Shown: piece after piece, positions 42,685 to 55,085 of the stretch
Layout: every line of letters starts with the position of its first letter
How positions within the stretch are numbered: position 1 is the stretch's first letter
Source: Sternotherus odoratus
Taxonomy: Eukaryota; Chordata; Testudines; Kinosternidae
DNA: 64,000 nt
Direction: 5' to 3'
Assembly: GCA_032164245.1 (NCBI GenBank)
Contig: JAVMKO010000020.1
Span: 8,645,206 to 8,709,205 of the forward strand
Program-made: the position numbers and the translations under genes
Notes under the pieces: model-generated
What the model was told of the DNA's origin: nothing
Databases searched by the model: none
Seen by the model: the letters and a program-made list of their open reading frames with translations, nothing else

Positions 42685-43591
42685 AGTGGCGAGCAACAGA
42701 AGCTAAGGAGGAAAATGCAAGCGTCTCTCACAGGAGGCAAACGTAGGACAATCCGCCACCCACCTCCAGGAAAGTAAGTCTCATCCAAACCACTAATGTC
42801 AGAGAGTGGCTTAGGATGTGAAGCCTGAGTTTGAATGTCCTTCCCTTAAGGCCCTATTGAACTGGGTGGAGAAGTCTAAATGGTGACCCAAGGCCCAAGT
42901 GCAGCCTTTAGAGTCCTAAAGCAAGGTCTCCTTATATTCCCTATAAGTGAGGATAAAGCTGCCATCTCTAGTTATTATTGCTGTCTAACTTTGACCAGCA
43001 AGTACGTTCTATCCAGCTATCAGGGAAGAAGGAAAAGCAAAACAGTCTGGTTGGAAGCATTTCTTTTTCAATGTGTCCAAATGGTTATTTAGGGCATAAT
43101 CCAAAATTTATTGAAGTTTGGTGGAGCCTTTCCATTGGCTCCAGTCCTTAGTGAGGATGGGTGAACCAGTAAAGATGAGATATGAACTAGCCCGTTGAGC
43201 AGGGGGGGGATGGGGATGTGAGTATATAGACGAAACATGGAGGAAAACAGGAAAATCCATAAGGCTCCACTGAAGATGTCTTAAACCCCCCATGCTTAGG
43301 AAATACAAACCCGAGGCAAAATAAGTGGGGTCATTTGTCTTGATTGGCATCCATCTGAATTCATGCAGAAAGGTATAAGAAGTACTGATTTTTGACTCAA
43401 AATCCCAAGGCAAACTGGCATCGTCAATCCCAGTAGCCTGCCAGGGAGTTAAGGAATATTTGAACATGAGTGTGGATCTCTGAAATTTACTGCTAAATCT
43501 AATCTCTTTTATGGGCTCACTCAGGAGCACAGATCTAGATTAAGGGTAAATTCAGATCCAAATACCACTAATAAGCTGTCAAGCCATAAGA
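42685..43591. other. Unique sequence, nothing recognised
   Basis: A 140-codon minus-strand frame (43108-43530) has no recognisable domain. No repeat is seen. Confidence 0.3.
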
Positions 43592-43733
43592 GCTTCATCT
43601 AGGGTGATCAGACAGGAAGTGTGAAAAATCGGGAGAGGGGACAGGGGGATTAATAGGAGCCTATATAGGAAAAAGAGCCCAAACTGGGAACTGTCCCTAT
43701 AAAATCAGGACATCTGGTCACCCTAGCTTCATC
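43592..43733. mobile_element. hAT MITE, TAGGGTGAYCAGA family
   Basis: The element spans 43600-43725 with perfect 8-bp duplications GCTTCATC (43592-43599, 43726-43733). Ends are TAGGGTGATCAGA and, inverted, TCTGGTCACCCTA. There is no coding capacity. Confidence 0.9.
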
Positions 43734-43830
43734 ATTCTGTCCATTCTCATATCACGCTACAGGAAAACCCGGGTGCTGGCCAGAGGCCTATGCCTCCCAG
43801 TTGGGGCTCAATGCAGTTGGAGTTGGATTA

Positions 43831-44980
43831 GGCCCTGGCATAAGTATGAAGTGTTTTAGAATTACTGTTGTGCCTGTAAGGAGTTAACCTGCAGCAGAAG
43901 AGGCAATGACGTCAAAAGCCCTCATTCCTATGGGAGGGGGAGTTTTTTAGTTTCACTTTTTGCCCGGGCTCTCAGCCTGCGTGGTTCTTTTCTCTTCTCT
44001 CCCAGCTTTGGGAGAATGTATCACCTTCCTACTTCTAAGTTAGACTAACAGGGAGTAAAATTGTAATTGATCTCGGGTGTCCTTAAACTGTAAACTTCAG
44101 CAGAGAGAGAATTCCCCAGGGAGGCAGCTGGTTTAGGCAAGACGACTCAGGATAGAAAGCTGTATATCTGTGAAGTCTGTATAAGTGTATGCTTTTTTTC
44201 TCTTTTCTTTAATAAAACTTTTTTTTGTTCTAAGAATTGTCTGGTAATTCTAGTGAAGCGATCCTGGCTTTGGATTGGGCAGCTCATGGTTAGTGAGAGT
44301 CTGTGTGCTTAAATCTCTCTCCTAGGAGGGGCTGTTGCTCGGAGTCTGTGTTCTTTTCTCTCTCAGGTGGCTTGAGGGAGAGAGGGGGTTTCAATGTGCC
44401 CCACTCCATGGTCTTGGAGAATCACATTAATGGTGGCAGCGGGTCCCAATCCCCAACTGGAGGATTTGGGGTTTGGGGGGAAAGGATTTAACTCAGCGGT
44501 TCTCAAACTTATTGAGACCACCACCCCTTTTCCTTCGCCGCGGGCGCGCCGCGACCCCTCCGGTCCGGCGGCCAGCTACGGTGCGACCCCCCCCATCCCT
44601 GTCGCGGGCGGGCGGCTGGCTGCGGCGCGACACCCCCCCCCCCCCCGTCCCTGCTGCGGGTGGCTGGCCAGCTGCGGCATGACTCCACCCCGGTCCCCGC
44701 CGTGGGCGGCCGGCCGGCTGCGGCACGACCCCCCTCCCCCGGTCCCTGCCGCGGCCGGGCGGCCGGCTGTGCCCGGGCCCCCCATCCCTGCCGCGGGCGG
44801 GCTGCTGGATGTGTGCCGGCCCCCAGTCCCCGCCGCCACAAGTTGCAACCCCCAGTTTGAGAAACCCTGATTTCACTTAAGCTGGTAAATAAGCTTGCAG
44901 TTGGATTGTCTTACATGAGAGACCCCCACATTTTTAGCCTAGAGTTTAGTGTGGGGGAAGGGGATCTCTCTTACAGGCCC
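43831..44980 (+). repeat. Solo LTR (TGTCAGAAGTATGAAGTG family), copy 3, with nested MITE
   Basis: The LTR spans 43836-44975 between perfect 5-bp duplications GGCCC (43831-43835, 44976-44980). AATAAA is at 44211-44216 and the tRNA-Leu-like TGGTGGCAGCGG at 44431-44442. Without the 376-bp MITE at 44494-44869 its length (about 760 bp) agrees with the other copies. Confidence 0.85.
44486..44877. mobile_element. hAT MITE (CAGTGGTTCTCAAA family) inside the LTR
   Basis: The element spans 44494-44869. Flanks ATTTAACT (44486-44493) and ATTTCACT (44870-44877) match at 7 of 8 positions. Ends are CAGCGGTTCTCAAACTT and, inverted, AGTTTGAGAAACCCTG. The GC-rich core has 'gccgcgggcgggcggctggc'-like units and creates overlapping frames on both strands. 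Confidence 0.85.
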
Positions 44981-46313
44981 TTACTCCTTCTGATCATTAA
45001 CCCTTATAAATGAGACAAGCCTCTTCTAGAGACCCATCCTGAAAATGTGCCCGTCATCCCTCGGAGGAATAACGACTAGATTCTGCTTTGTTGTCTGTTT
45101 ACCTTTTTTTCTTCTCGGCTGCACTCATGTATATTTATGCGTCACTCCAAAATAGCCAAGAGCACTTTAATCAGAGGACTCTCTGCAACCTAATCAGGGA
45201 TAATACTAATCAGGAAGTGCAAGGCATGCTCCAACTCCTGTTGCAAAGGAGGGGAATTGGAGCTGATGCTCATCGTCTCTAACTGACGCCAAAATAGACT
45301 TTGGTGCTGTCTCTTCTGCTTTCCTTCCCCAGCAGGAGGAAGTAAGAGAAAAATTAAGGCCATCTATTGTTTACATCGGACGTTTTAAAGCCACATAGCG
45401 TGAGGACTGAGTGCTGGATAGGACCTGGGAACAGACATAGTCTGGAAGAAATTAGCAATTTGCTGTTTGCATCAATTAGACCTTTTGTCGCTTGCATTTC
45501 CAACTTTAAGGAACTAGTTTTTCACTATAATCTTGACATGCTGTTCTCTTTGTCACATGCCTCAGCAGCATGGCTACATATTTTTAGCTTTCGGGAGAAC
45601 GATCTAAATGTTCAAATGGGGGCACAAACCTGCTGCGTCAGCTTCTTTAAGCCATTGACTTTGCAAGCTTCATAACCCATGATTTTCGTACAGCGATTGC
45701 ATTTAAAAGAACAGGGGTGAGAGGAGGAATAGCTGGACCTAAAGAAGAAAAAGTCTTGAGGTTTGGCAGACTTAAAATTTAGACCTCCGGGCAATAAGGT
45801 ACAGCTGTTTATATAATAAGGCAATAAGATCATCTGTTGATATAATAATGCCCTTTCTTGATTTGAGAGACAGTTGAGGGTCTCCTCCCACCCCATCCCA
45901 CGGACAGAGTTTTGGGGAAAATCCTTTTACACAATTCACGTGGAAGTCTTTGCTTCCTGCTTCTTCCCAGATATAAACCCAGTCCACATTTTCTGCCCCA
46001 TTTTTCAACCACAACTTTATGGCATCAAACACCAGAGCTACTGGACTGTGTTTTTAATGCAGATTTTCAACTAAAGTGTTTGGGGTTTTTTAATCTGCAT
46101 TTTAGGAAATATGTGGACTTAAAAAAAATCCTCATTTTGGGTATAAAACTGAAGTCAGTGGGGGCAGTCTTGGGCCATACATTTGGGTCCATATCTGCTT
46201 GATTGTTTTTTTCCCCTTGTCCTTTGGAAAATTAATAGATTATGGGCTAGATCCTCAGCACTGACTTCAATGTAGTTTCTCCAGTGTACACCTGCTGGGG
46301 ATCAGCATATACG

Positions 46314-46354
<41 letters not shown>

Positions 46355-48030
46355 TGTGTGTGTGTGTCTCTCATTCTAGAGTTCACGGCTGTCATATCAG
46401 TTCTATTTATTTGTCCATCCCACCTCCAGTGGTGACCAGTTTCAGAGAGAGGTGAAAATCCCCCATAATGCACCTCCCCAGCTGAGCCATACAGTTCGAC
46501 ACGCATCTAAACTAGCAAAACAAATACTTTGTCTTCAGCAATCGGCAGCAACCCTGCAACTGAACTGGTGCTAAACCGCAAGTGTAAGTGGTTTCAGGTG
46601 GTTTGAACACCAGGTCTCAAACTACTGCCCTGAGTCTGCATAGATTAGCTTTTTGTGCCAACCTTGCAGCTGTTCTGTGGCTGAAATATGGATACTGGGT
46701 TTTTTTTTTATTGGAGACAAGGCTTCCTGACCCCTGCAACAATCTTCCCAGGCCCTGAAGCATGACATTTAATTCCCTTTTCTTAGCACTAAGAACCTCT
46801 TAGATCACCAGTGATAGATGCTATGTAGCCACAGGCATGCAGAACAATAAATATTGTTACTGGTCAAGAAATGACCCCAGTCTATCATTTTTACACTGAT
46901 ACAATCATGGAAATCAATTCAGAGTTGCAGAAGTAAAATTTGGAGACACTGCAGTCTTGTGGGATCAGTGGCTCGCCTCCCCATTACAAAGGGATTCGTC
47001 TTTGTTGCGATCATTAGCACAAAATAATTGCATTCTTCTTTCTTTCCCCCCAAAGAGAAGATTTGGCTCAGCTGGTCAAAAAAGACACAGCAACAAAGGG
47101 TCTGGTCTTTTTCAAAGGGTTACTTTCAGCAAGCAAGCAAAATGAGGCTGTGCAAAATAATATAAAATAAATACAAACATCAGTTGCGTTACCTACCCAA
47201 AGAATAATTGTAAGTAATTTGTGAAGCAGGAATTGGTTGGGATCAGAGAAGTGGTTGTAATCAAAGTGACGGGGGGGGGGGGGTGGAAACAAGCTTCTTA
47301 AGTACCTCATTAAAAACAAATCTTTTTCTCCATATTCAAATCATGTACCCACGAAAATAGTTTATCAGATCTTTCTTGATTGTGTTCATGTGGGAGGGAG
47401 AAAATATATTGGGCCAGAATGACGCAGGTGTTTAAGCACCTAATCCTCTTAGGCATCTTCGTAAAATCTGCTACGCACCTATGTGTATTTTTAGATGTCA
47501 AAGCAACTTTGTAAATCTGACCCTTGTAATAAATCCAGGGCTACCTAGGACTTCAAAGTTTTTTTCCTTTGCTGCACATCACTTAGACCTTTACCGGGAT
47601 AGAACTCAGATCACCCCTACCACATGCCAAAAGGTGACTCTCTGTTAACTGCTGGCAATATAGGGTTGGTGACCCACACCTGTTTAGATCTGATTCTGTC
47701 CAGTGGAGGGCAGTGTGACATCAACAATGATCACTGCCTTGCAAAATGGCTTTGAGTTATTTAGCAACTTTTAACATGTAACCAAGATATACTATAGTCT
47801 ATAGTGCAGATTTTTTAAAACCGGTATCATACGTTGATGTCTCATGCAGTAATTAGTTTTTAAGGAAGCATACGGAGTTCATTTCAACACACTACATCTC
47901 TAAGGTTGAGATGGATTTGCGACACTGGCTTTAAACATACTTTCAACTATATGATGTGCAAAATCTGATTCGGTCTTGTGTCTTAAGCTTCTTATTATTA
48001 ATGACTATCATTATTTATGGTCATATTTTA
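44981..48030. other. Mostly unique sequence, no gene recognised
   Basis: Contains a TG microsatellite (46315-46367) and a G run (about 47271-47283). Frames are short. Phrases such as 'gggctagatcctcagcactg' near 46245 belong to an old palindromic repeat type. Nothing else is recognised. Confidence 0.35.
46315..46367. repeat. (TG)n microsatellite
   Basis: About 26 TG units with one CGCG interruption near 46351-46354. Confidence 0.9.
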
Positions 48031-48039
48031 TTAATTATT

Positions 48040-48145
48040 TGCATTATAGTAGCTCTAAGGAGCACAGTTACGGACCAGGAGTCCATTGTGCTAGGTGCTC
48101 GACAAACACAAAACAAAATAATACAGGCCCTGCCTCAAAGAGGGC
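48040..48145 (+). repeat. Dispersed repeat ('gtgctaggtgctcgacaaac' type)
   Basis: 'gtccattgtgctaggtgctc' followed by 'gacaaacacaaaac' recurs in related form at 60365-60475 and in part at 51085-51110 and 57585-57605. Common in reptiles; the class is uncertain (old LINE or MIR relative). 48150-48810 holds nothing else recognisable. Confidence 0.5.
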
Positions 48146-48814
48146 AATGTAAACATTAATCAAGAGATGACAAGTGAGGACAGAGCTATGGGGGAGCACA
48201 AGAAATAACGAGACGGTGCCAGTCCGTATATAAGCAGTGGTCTCAGCACACCAGCTGCCTAACCGTTGTCAGACTTTACCTAGGGATCGTGGCCAAGAGT
48301 CCTGTTCAGCAAAACATTGTAAAGTGTGCTGAAGTCTCATTGCTTTGTTGAATCCAGATCAACATCAGTGCGTACTTCAAGTGAAGCACAGGCTCAAATG
48401 CTCTGCTGAATCAAGGACTGAGCCTAAATATCAGTCTTGGTCTCAAAGGAGGATCTCTCCTCCAGTAGTGGACTGAGACCAGGGCAGAAAGAATATGTGA
48501 AGAAGGTTAAACCACTGTTGCTCATTTTAAACACGTCCTATGGACAACGGAGGAGGACTTCAACCTTCCATGGTTGTAGATGATCTACCTTCCACCGACA
48601 CTATAAGTTACCATGATAAGACTGGTCTTATTTTTCATCCACCTGCCGCTCCCAGATTATTATAGATCCTAGCACAACGGGAGGCAAAAATCGCCTAGAA
48701 CAAATTTCTCTCCTTTCTATAGAGGTCCTGGGAAAAGAAGTACTGTACAATAAATTCCACCATCTACCTGCAGTCACAAATCAAATTTAGAATAATCTCG
48801 CATTTCCTTTAAGA

Positions 48815-49165
48815 AGTTTATCAAGTTTGATAAAGGTAACTGTAGCTCTAAGTAGACTTCTCTACGGCATTTGACTTGGTACCACACAATATTTGGATTT
48901 TTAAAAACCGAGAATGATACAAAATTAACATGGCACGCATTAAACGCTGGGTAACTGATGGGCCTCAAAATGTAACTGTAAAAAGGAATTTGACTGCATT
49001 GAGCAGTCTGTTTCTAGTGAGGTCCTGCGGGGATGGGTTCTTGACCACATGCTATTTAACACCTTATGACCAGCAGGGAAATATAAAATCCTCGCAAGTG
49101 AAAAGTTTGCAGATGGCACACAAATGGGGTGTCAAGCTGTCTGGGGGGGCTCAGGAGCATGAATA
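48815..49165 (+). pseudogene. LINE (CR1/L2-type) RT remnant
   Basis: Broken frames recall LINE RT: 'ttctctacggcatttgactt' with 'ggtaccacacaatatttgga' (AFDLVPHNIW), 'gtcctgcggggatgggttct' with 'tgaccacatgctatttaac' (normally VLGPLLFNIFINDL), then 'agtttgcagatggcacacaa' (FADDT; here the second Asp is gone). Frameshifts and stops are frequent. Confidence 0.6.
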
Positions 49166-49296
49166 CTAATCTCAGGGCAGACGGTTAAGAACCAGGGCAC
49201 ACACCCCAAATTGGTTGTGAGTTCTATACTTAGAGTTCATCAATCAAGCATGAACTCATTGGGCACGATAGCAGCCTTAACATGGAGTGACAGTCA

Positions 49297-50040
49297 GTCA
49301 CATAAGAACATAAGAATGGCCGTACTGGGTCAGACCAATGGTCCATCTAGCCCAGTATCCTGTCTACCGACAGTGGCCAATGCCAGTTGCCCCGGAGCGA
49401 GTGAACCAAACAGGTAATGAGCAAGTGATCTCTCTCCTGGCATCCATCACCCCCCTCTGACAAACAGAGGCTAGGGACATCATTCCTTACCCAGCCTGGC
49501 TAATAGCCATTAATGGACTTAACCTCCATGAAGTTATCCAGTTCTCTTTTAAACCCTGTTCTAGTCCTAGCCTTCACAGCCTCCTCAGGCAAAGAGTTCC
49601 ACAGGTTGACTGTGCGCTGTGTGAAGAAGAACTTTCATTTGTTTTCAACCTGCTGCCCACAAATTTCATTGGGTGACTCCTTGTTCTGTTATGGGAACAA
49701 GTAAATAACTTTTCCTTATTCACTTCCTCCATACTACTCAAAATTGTATATACCTCTATCATATCCCCCCTTAGTCTCCTCTTTTCCAAGCTGAAAAGTC
49801 CTAGCCTCTTTCATCTCTCCTCATATGGGACCCGTTCCAAACCCCTAATCATTTTAGTTGTCCTTCTCTAAACCTTTTCTAATGCCAGTGTATCCTTTTT
49901 GAGATGAGATCACATTTGTACGCAGTATTCAAAATGTGGGCACACCGTGGATTTGTATAAGGGCAATAAGAGATTCTCCATCTTATTCTCTATCCCTTTT
50001 TTTAATGATTCCGAACATCCTGTTTCCTAACCACCTAACC
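49297..50040 (-). repeat. CR1 LINE 3' end, inverted
   Basis: Starts 'acataagaacataagaatgg' and 'ccgtactgggtcagaccaat', continues with 'agagttccacaggttgactg' and 'cccttagtctcctcttttcc'. This is a second CR1 subfamily distinct from the one at 41.8 kb. The minus strand retains EKRRLRGDMIEVYTIL, an ORF2 end motif. The left end carries the inverted tail repeat (ACATAAGA). Confidence 0.85.
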
Positions 50041-50044
50041 TTCG

Positions 50045-52590
50045 GTGCTCTGAACTATCTTGCCATCCAGGTAAGCTTGCCTTTGTGATAGATCGTTGCT
50101 TTACACCAAAACCCCAACGGACCAGTCGCTTACCCTGGTCAATTGCATGATAGATCCTACAGCTAACACCATGCTTGTAGCCAATCCTATAATCAATTAA
50201 CGAAAGATTTCTTAACTAAGGAAACAAAATGAGGGCTAGTTACAAGGTTAAAGCAGGTAATGCACATACACAAATAAGCTGCAGTCTTAGGTTCCAAAAG
50301 TTGTTAGGAGCTTCTGTAATAAACAATCTCTATATGTTCTTCAGAGCTAACCCAGGCCAAGCACTGGGGATCTTTTGCTTATGCTTAGTAATACTCATCC
50401 CTCAGCGTCCAAGGAGCATAAAGATAGGGTTCTTTCTTGTCTTGGGTTTTTATTCCCTTCTCCCAGATCTTTGGGTCTTAGAACTACTTTGGCATGCACC
50501 ATGCTTTGCACAGTAAGGATCAGGTCTCTGGGAAGAGGGCCCGTGCCACCGCAGCTGACGCCGGTACATCGTTAAGAGGCAGATGTTGCCACTTGTCCTG
50601 GATCCACTCCTGTTTCAACATTTGCCCCCTCCCCGCCCCCGGTTTGAAGCCCGAGCTTGGCATGGCTGCAGCAACCCCCAGGAGCAGACGCTGCTCCCGA
50701 GCTGTTCGCTGACGATAGAACCGGTGACATTTTGACACTAAGAAAAATGGAAGGGAGCAGAACATCCTGCATCCCCGTTTTAGAAAGAACACCGAGCTCT
50801 GATTTTTTAGACTGCACAGCTGCTAATTCATGGGAAAAGCTTTCCTAAGAGAGACCGGTCCCCTGAGGAGAAGTATTCGGTGCAGGAATTATTTTCCACC
50901 TAATCTATGCAATTTAGGCTGGCTGCCATCTGTGACTGACACCACGGTGGTTAAAAACTTAGGCGAGCACACCTGCCTCCCGTTACTTTGTCTTCTCTCC
51001 CACTGCCTGTTTGTGTCCTTATCTACTGATCTGTAGCCTAGATCGTTATTCAAGAAGCACCTAAAGGCCCCAGCCCAGACCTTGTTGTGCTAGGCGCTGA
51101 CCAAGAAGTGCCAGACAGTCTCTACCCCCAAGGCACTATCCTGTATAAATAGAAGACAAATGGTGGAAGGGGAAACCGGCATACAGAGGTGAAGTGACTT
51201 TCCCAAGGTTTCACAGCAAGTCAGGGACAGAGCCTGGCACAGAACCCAGATCTGCCAAGTTCTAGATCAGTGCATGCCGGCTGTCAATAGTGCGTGCTTT
51301 GTTGGGCAGGGACTCTCTCTTCCGATGTGCGTGTGTGTACTGCGGATAACAACATGAACCCTGATCCCAGATGGAGCCTCCGGGTGCCAGAACCACAAGC
51401 AGAGAGGTTTCCATACAGCTTGAGTTCCGGCTTTGGCCCCTTTGTTTACCCGGAACACTATATATTATATGGCGACATGTAGTGGCTGAATAACATGCTG
51501 TGACTAAATATATCACTATCCCATTGATTTCAATGGGCTTTGGACTGGACACTAAATCTTTAGGATGTAGTATTCTTCTCACTATCTTGCTTATGTGTAT
51601 TTAACGAGGGCCCTTCCGTGTTACTTTAACAAAGTTTTATGTGTTTTATTTTTCTTGTAGTACTTTGTAGCCCATTTCCAGCAGCCTCACAAGATGAAAC
51701 AATGAGCCTGTGCTCCTAAGAAACCCACATTCCTCAATGCCTTGTGTTCTCCCTTTCATCTCTAATGACTATCCAATCGCTTGGACAACTGATGCTTCTG
51801 AGCTAGCAATTGGATCCACGTTGCCTGCTGATGATGAAGAGAAATGAATTAAATCAATGCTTTTAGAGGTGGACACACTCGGGAATATTTCTGGCAATAG
51901 TCTCCCCTTCCTATAAACCTGCCGTCCATTAACTCAATACCCCGGGCACGGGCTTAAAGGTTTTGTCCTGATGGTAAACAATGAATTGAGATGTATACCC
52001 TGCTTCGTTTTTATTATTGTCGTTAATGGAAAGCTTTTTTATTTTCAGATGCAAATCAACAAACCAGCAATGGGAGATCAGAGACTAAAATCTATACCCC
52101 TTTCTCCAGAGAATCAGAAGGGTTCGTAGGATGGACCCTTTGATTTCTGAAGACTAGCTCTCTAGACAGAGGTCTACGCCTGAGAACGACAAGACAGCAC
52201 AGAGGTACAGACATTTTTTTTTATTTGGTGGGATTTGAGTAAAAAAAAAAAATGCAATCGCAGTCTAATACCATATTCATGAGTAGCTTTATATCACAGC
52301 TAAATGTGCCTGCTTTGAATACAGTGGGAGGAAGAAGCATCTGTTCTAAAGTGGTCCCATTATTTATTCATGCAATTCCTAAATTTGGAAGGGGCTACAG
52401 CCCGCGTAAGCACTTGTCTACAGCCACGGAGACAAGTGGAAGCGTTTATTAGTTGTATTACTCCAGCACCGAGTGACCCCGTTGGAGAGGAGGGGGCCTG
52501 TGGTGCCGAACACTGTACATCACGCAGTGAGACGGTCCCTGCCCCCCAAAGAATCTGAACAGACGAGACAAATGAAGGGCAGGAGAAAGA
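50045..52590. other. Mostly unique sequence
   Basis: No gene is recognised. Apart from the MIR-like piece at 51045-51260 it appears repeat-poor. 51640-52110 is AT-leaning unique text that could be conserved noncoding sequence. Confidence 0.3.
51045..51260 (-). repeat. MIR/old-LINE-like repeat, inverted
   Basis: 'gttgtgctaggcgctgacca', 'gaagtgactttcccaaggtt' and 'cagggacagagcctggcaca' follow the order seen in inverted MIR-type repeats. Diverged. Confidence 0.5.
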
Positions 52591-52640
52591 ACGTATTATT
52601 ATCCCCATTTTACAGGTGGGGAACTGAGTTGTACAGCGAT
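52590..52640 (-). repeat. MIR core fragment, inverted
   Basis: 'tattatccccattttacagg' followed by 'tggggaactgagttg' is the conserved MIR core in inverse orientation. The flanks are not recognisable. Confidence 0.5.
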
Positions 52641-54081
52641 GAAGGGGTAGAGTGGCAGCTCCCACATTTATTGGTTTATGTATCCCACCTTCTTAAAATG
52701 TTGTGATGTGAATGGCTGGAAACCGAGCTCCCGAAGCACACTTTGGAAACACGTGGGAGAGAACATGGAGTTCCCACCAACATGGTATAATGGGCAACCT
52801 GCAGTCACCCTGAACTAGCAGGAGAATGGGGAATGGTGATGCAGATGGAATGCACAACGAAATAAGGGTGACACGTACTTACTCTGGGGCATTGCACTAT
52901 TCAGATACCGGTTCCCTGTTTTTGCCGGTGTCTCTCATTACCTCTTGCAGAGGCTAAAGCTGTTTAGTACATTGTGTGTCTCAACTTCTTAAAGAGATTT
53001 TCTACTGAACAACAACAACAACAAAAAGAGAGGAACTATCGATTCTTTTACAATCTGTTTGCGTAAAGAAACTTCAGAAAGAGATAAGAAAAGACCAATT
53101 ATTTTCATCCATCGGCTTTACTCAACTGTTGGTGAGTGCAGGACTCCAGACCGTGCAATTAGATTGTTATATGTGTTCTCGGGTTCCTAGTTGTTAAAGG
53201 CAATATCTTGCACCTTTAAAATGTTCGGCTCCATTTTCCTTTTTGCAAGGCAGAGTTGCTGATGGAATAAAAGACTGTGGGTTTCCTTTGCCTCACCTAG
53301 TACTGGGGGTTCAGGAAGTGCTCACGTCATGCCAAAGAAAGACGAGTGATCTAGGGAGGCAGAAACATGTTGCGGGTAAGCACAGGACTGGGAATCAGGA
53401 GAGCTGGGTTTAGTTTTCGGCTTTGCCGCAACCTCCCCGTGCAACCAGGGGTGAGTCACTGAAGATGCATCTACACTGGGTGTGTGCCCACGTCTGGGCT
53501 CAGTCACATGTTAGCCAAACCCGGCACTGCCCAGCTGCACCCGTGTCTACATTAGGGCTGCAGCTACATGTGTTTCTCCCTTCGATTTCTGGCTGCATAT
53601 CCGACGGCCTGTAGGACCTCGCCGCATGGAGCTGCTCTAGGAATTGGCTCGTGGTGTCTTGTAGGGAAGACTGACCTTCCTGGACCTAGACGACTGTAGG
53701 GAAGTGGTTTCAGTTTGCCATGATTTGGCGGAGGCACTTCCAGCTCTGCCCAGTCTTCCAACGGGGGGACAAAGCACGCGTGACTGTGTGTCAATGGCAT
53801 ACCTGTATAATGAGGCTAATATTTCAATTTTCCCATTCTTTGTCTTGACGGTTTGGATTGTAAACTCTTTGGGGACGGGAATTGTGTCTCACTACGTATA
53901 TGCGCAGTGCCCATTACCGTGGGGCCCCAAGCTTCGGGGAAGCCTATAGGTTCAACTGTCATGTACATATTAATGTCTAATATAGGCATAATGACATTTG
54001 TCCCTCTCAGGACGGTGTTCTGAGGCACCAGTTGATGTGGTTTTAAATGCGTTGAAAATGAAAGGTTCTATAAATGCAAAC
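52641..54081. other. Unique sequence around a MIR fragment
   Basis: Only the MIR-like fragment at 53380-53465 is recognised. A CAA run lies near 53009-53026. Confidence 0.3.
53380..53465 (+). repeat. MIR SINE fragment
   Basis: 'acaggactgggaatcaggag' followed by 'agctgggtttagttttcggc' and 'ggtgagtcact' is the plus-strand MIR body. The tRNA-like head is not preserved. Confidence 0.6.
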
Positions 54082-54534
54082 TACTGCTATTAAGAACAAG
54101 GAGTACTTGTGGCACCTTAGAGACTAACCAATTTATTTGAGTATAAACTTTCATGGGCTAGAACCCACTTTATGCATCTCATGGAGTTCTAGCCCATGAA
54201 AGCTTATACTCAAATAAATTGGTTATTATATATATAAACACCCATACACACACACAGTGAGAGAACCTGAAAAGGTGGTGGTTACCATACCAACTTTAAA
54301 TGGCTTAAATCAATTAAGGCAGGCCTGTACTATGCAGCCAGCGGGAGGTGAGGCAAGCCAAGTGTGGGGGTGAGGGGAAGCAGATGGGGGTGGGTCTTTT
54401 CGGCCCGCAGCTGGATTTTTTGAAGTAATATGGCCCTCGCTGCTTTCCGAGTTGTGCAGGCCTGAATTAAGGGGAGCTATTATCAGCAGAAGAAACAGAC
54501 TAACATGGCTACTACTCTGAATACTGTTATTAGG
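54082..54534. mobile_element. Rearranged PLE insertion with alternating orientations
   Basis: TACTGCTATTAAG (54082-54094) and TACTGTTATTAGG (54522-54534) resemble a 13-bp target duplication with two changes. Between them lie an inverted PLE tail (54095 to about 54175), a plus-strand segment with a decayed hammerhead region (about 54176-54225), an inverted 3' UTR piece (about 54245-54500) and a plus-strand tail end 'acagactaacatggctacta' (about 54494-54521). A MITE interrupts the third segment. Confidence 0.75.
54312..54472. mobile_element. Small hAT-like MITE, CAGGCCTG termini
   Basis: The element spans 54320-54464 with perfect 8-bp duplications AATTAAGG (54312-54319, 54465-54472). Ends CAGGCCTGTAC and, inverted, GTGCAGGCCTG. 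It lies inside a PLE segment and so is younger than it. Confidence 0.85.
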
Positions 54535-54904
54535 AGGTCTCAAGTTACCTTGGCATTATGTTTTAGCATTTTTAAGCATTTTCCCATGATTTTGAAATTT
54601 CCTTTCCATATTCTGCACAATGATTCACATGGTTTTCCCCATGAAAAGGTGTTTTTCACAGGTGCAAATAAAAAATGTCATCCTGGCTCAAATATGCCAG
54701 TTGTTACCAAATCTTGTGATTTTTATCACAGGTCTGGCAATATTTGATATTTCTGCAAAGCCCCAGCTCCTGGAATCATGTGCTCTATATGGTAGTCTCA
54801 GCTTTCATAAAAAAATAGCTGTCTGGAGAGAAAAACTTAAATATGAACTCTAAACAATACTACTGAGTTCATAAGGAGCACTTTTCATCAGTAGATCTCA
54901 AAAT

Positions 54905-55085
54905 ACTTTAAAAAGGAGGGCAGTATCATTATCCCCGTTTTACAGATGGGAAAACTGAGGCACAGAAAGGCAAAACGACTTGCTCCAGACCAGCGACAGA
55001 GCTGGACATAGAATGCAGCTTTCTTGAGTCCTAATCCACTTCTCCATCAACTTGGCCATACTGCCTCCTCTAAGGGCTCCACAAT
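54905..55085 (-). repeat. MIR-type SINE, inverted
   Basis: 'tatcattatccccgttttac' then 'agatgggaaaactgaggcac' and 'caaaacgacttgctccagac' is a well-preserved inverted MIR core and 3' half. Confidence 0.65.
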
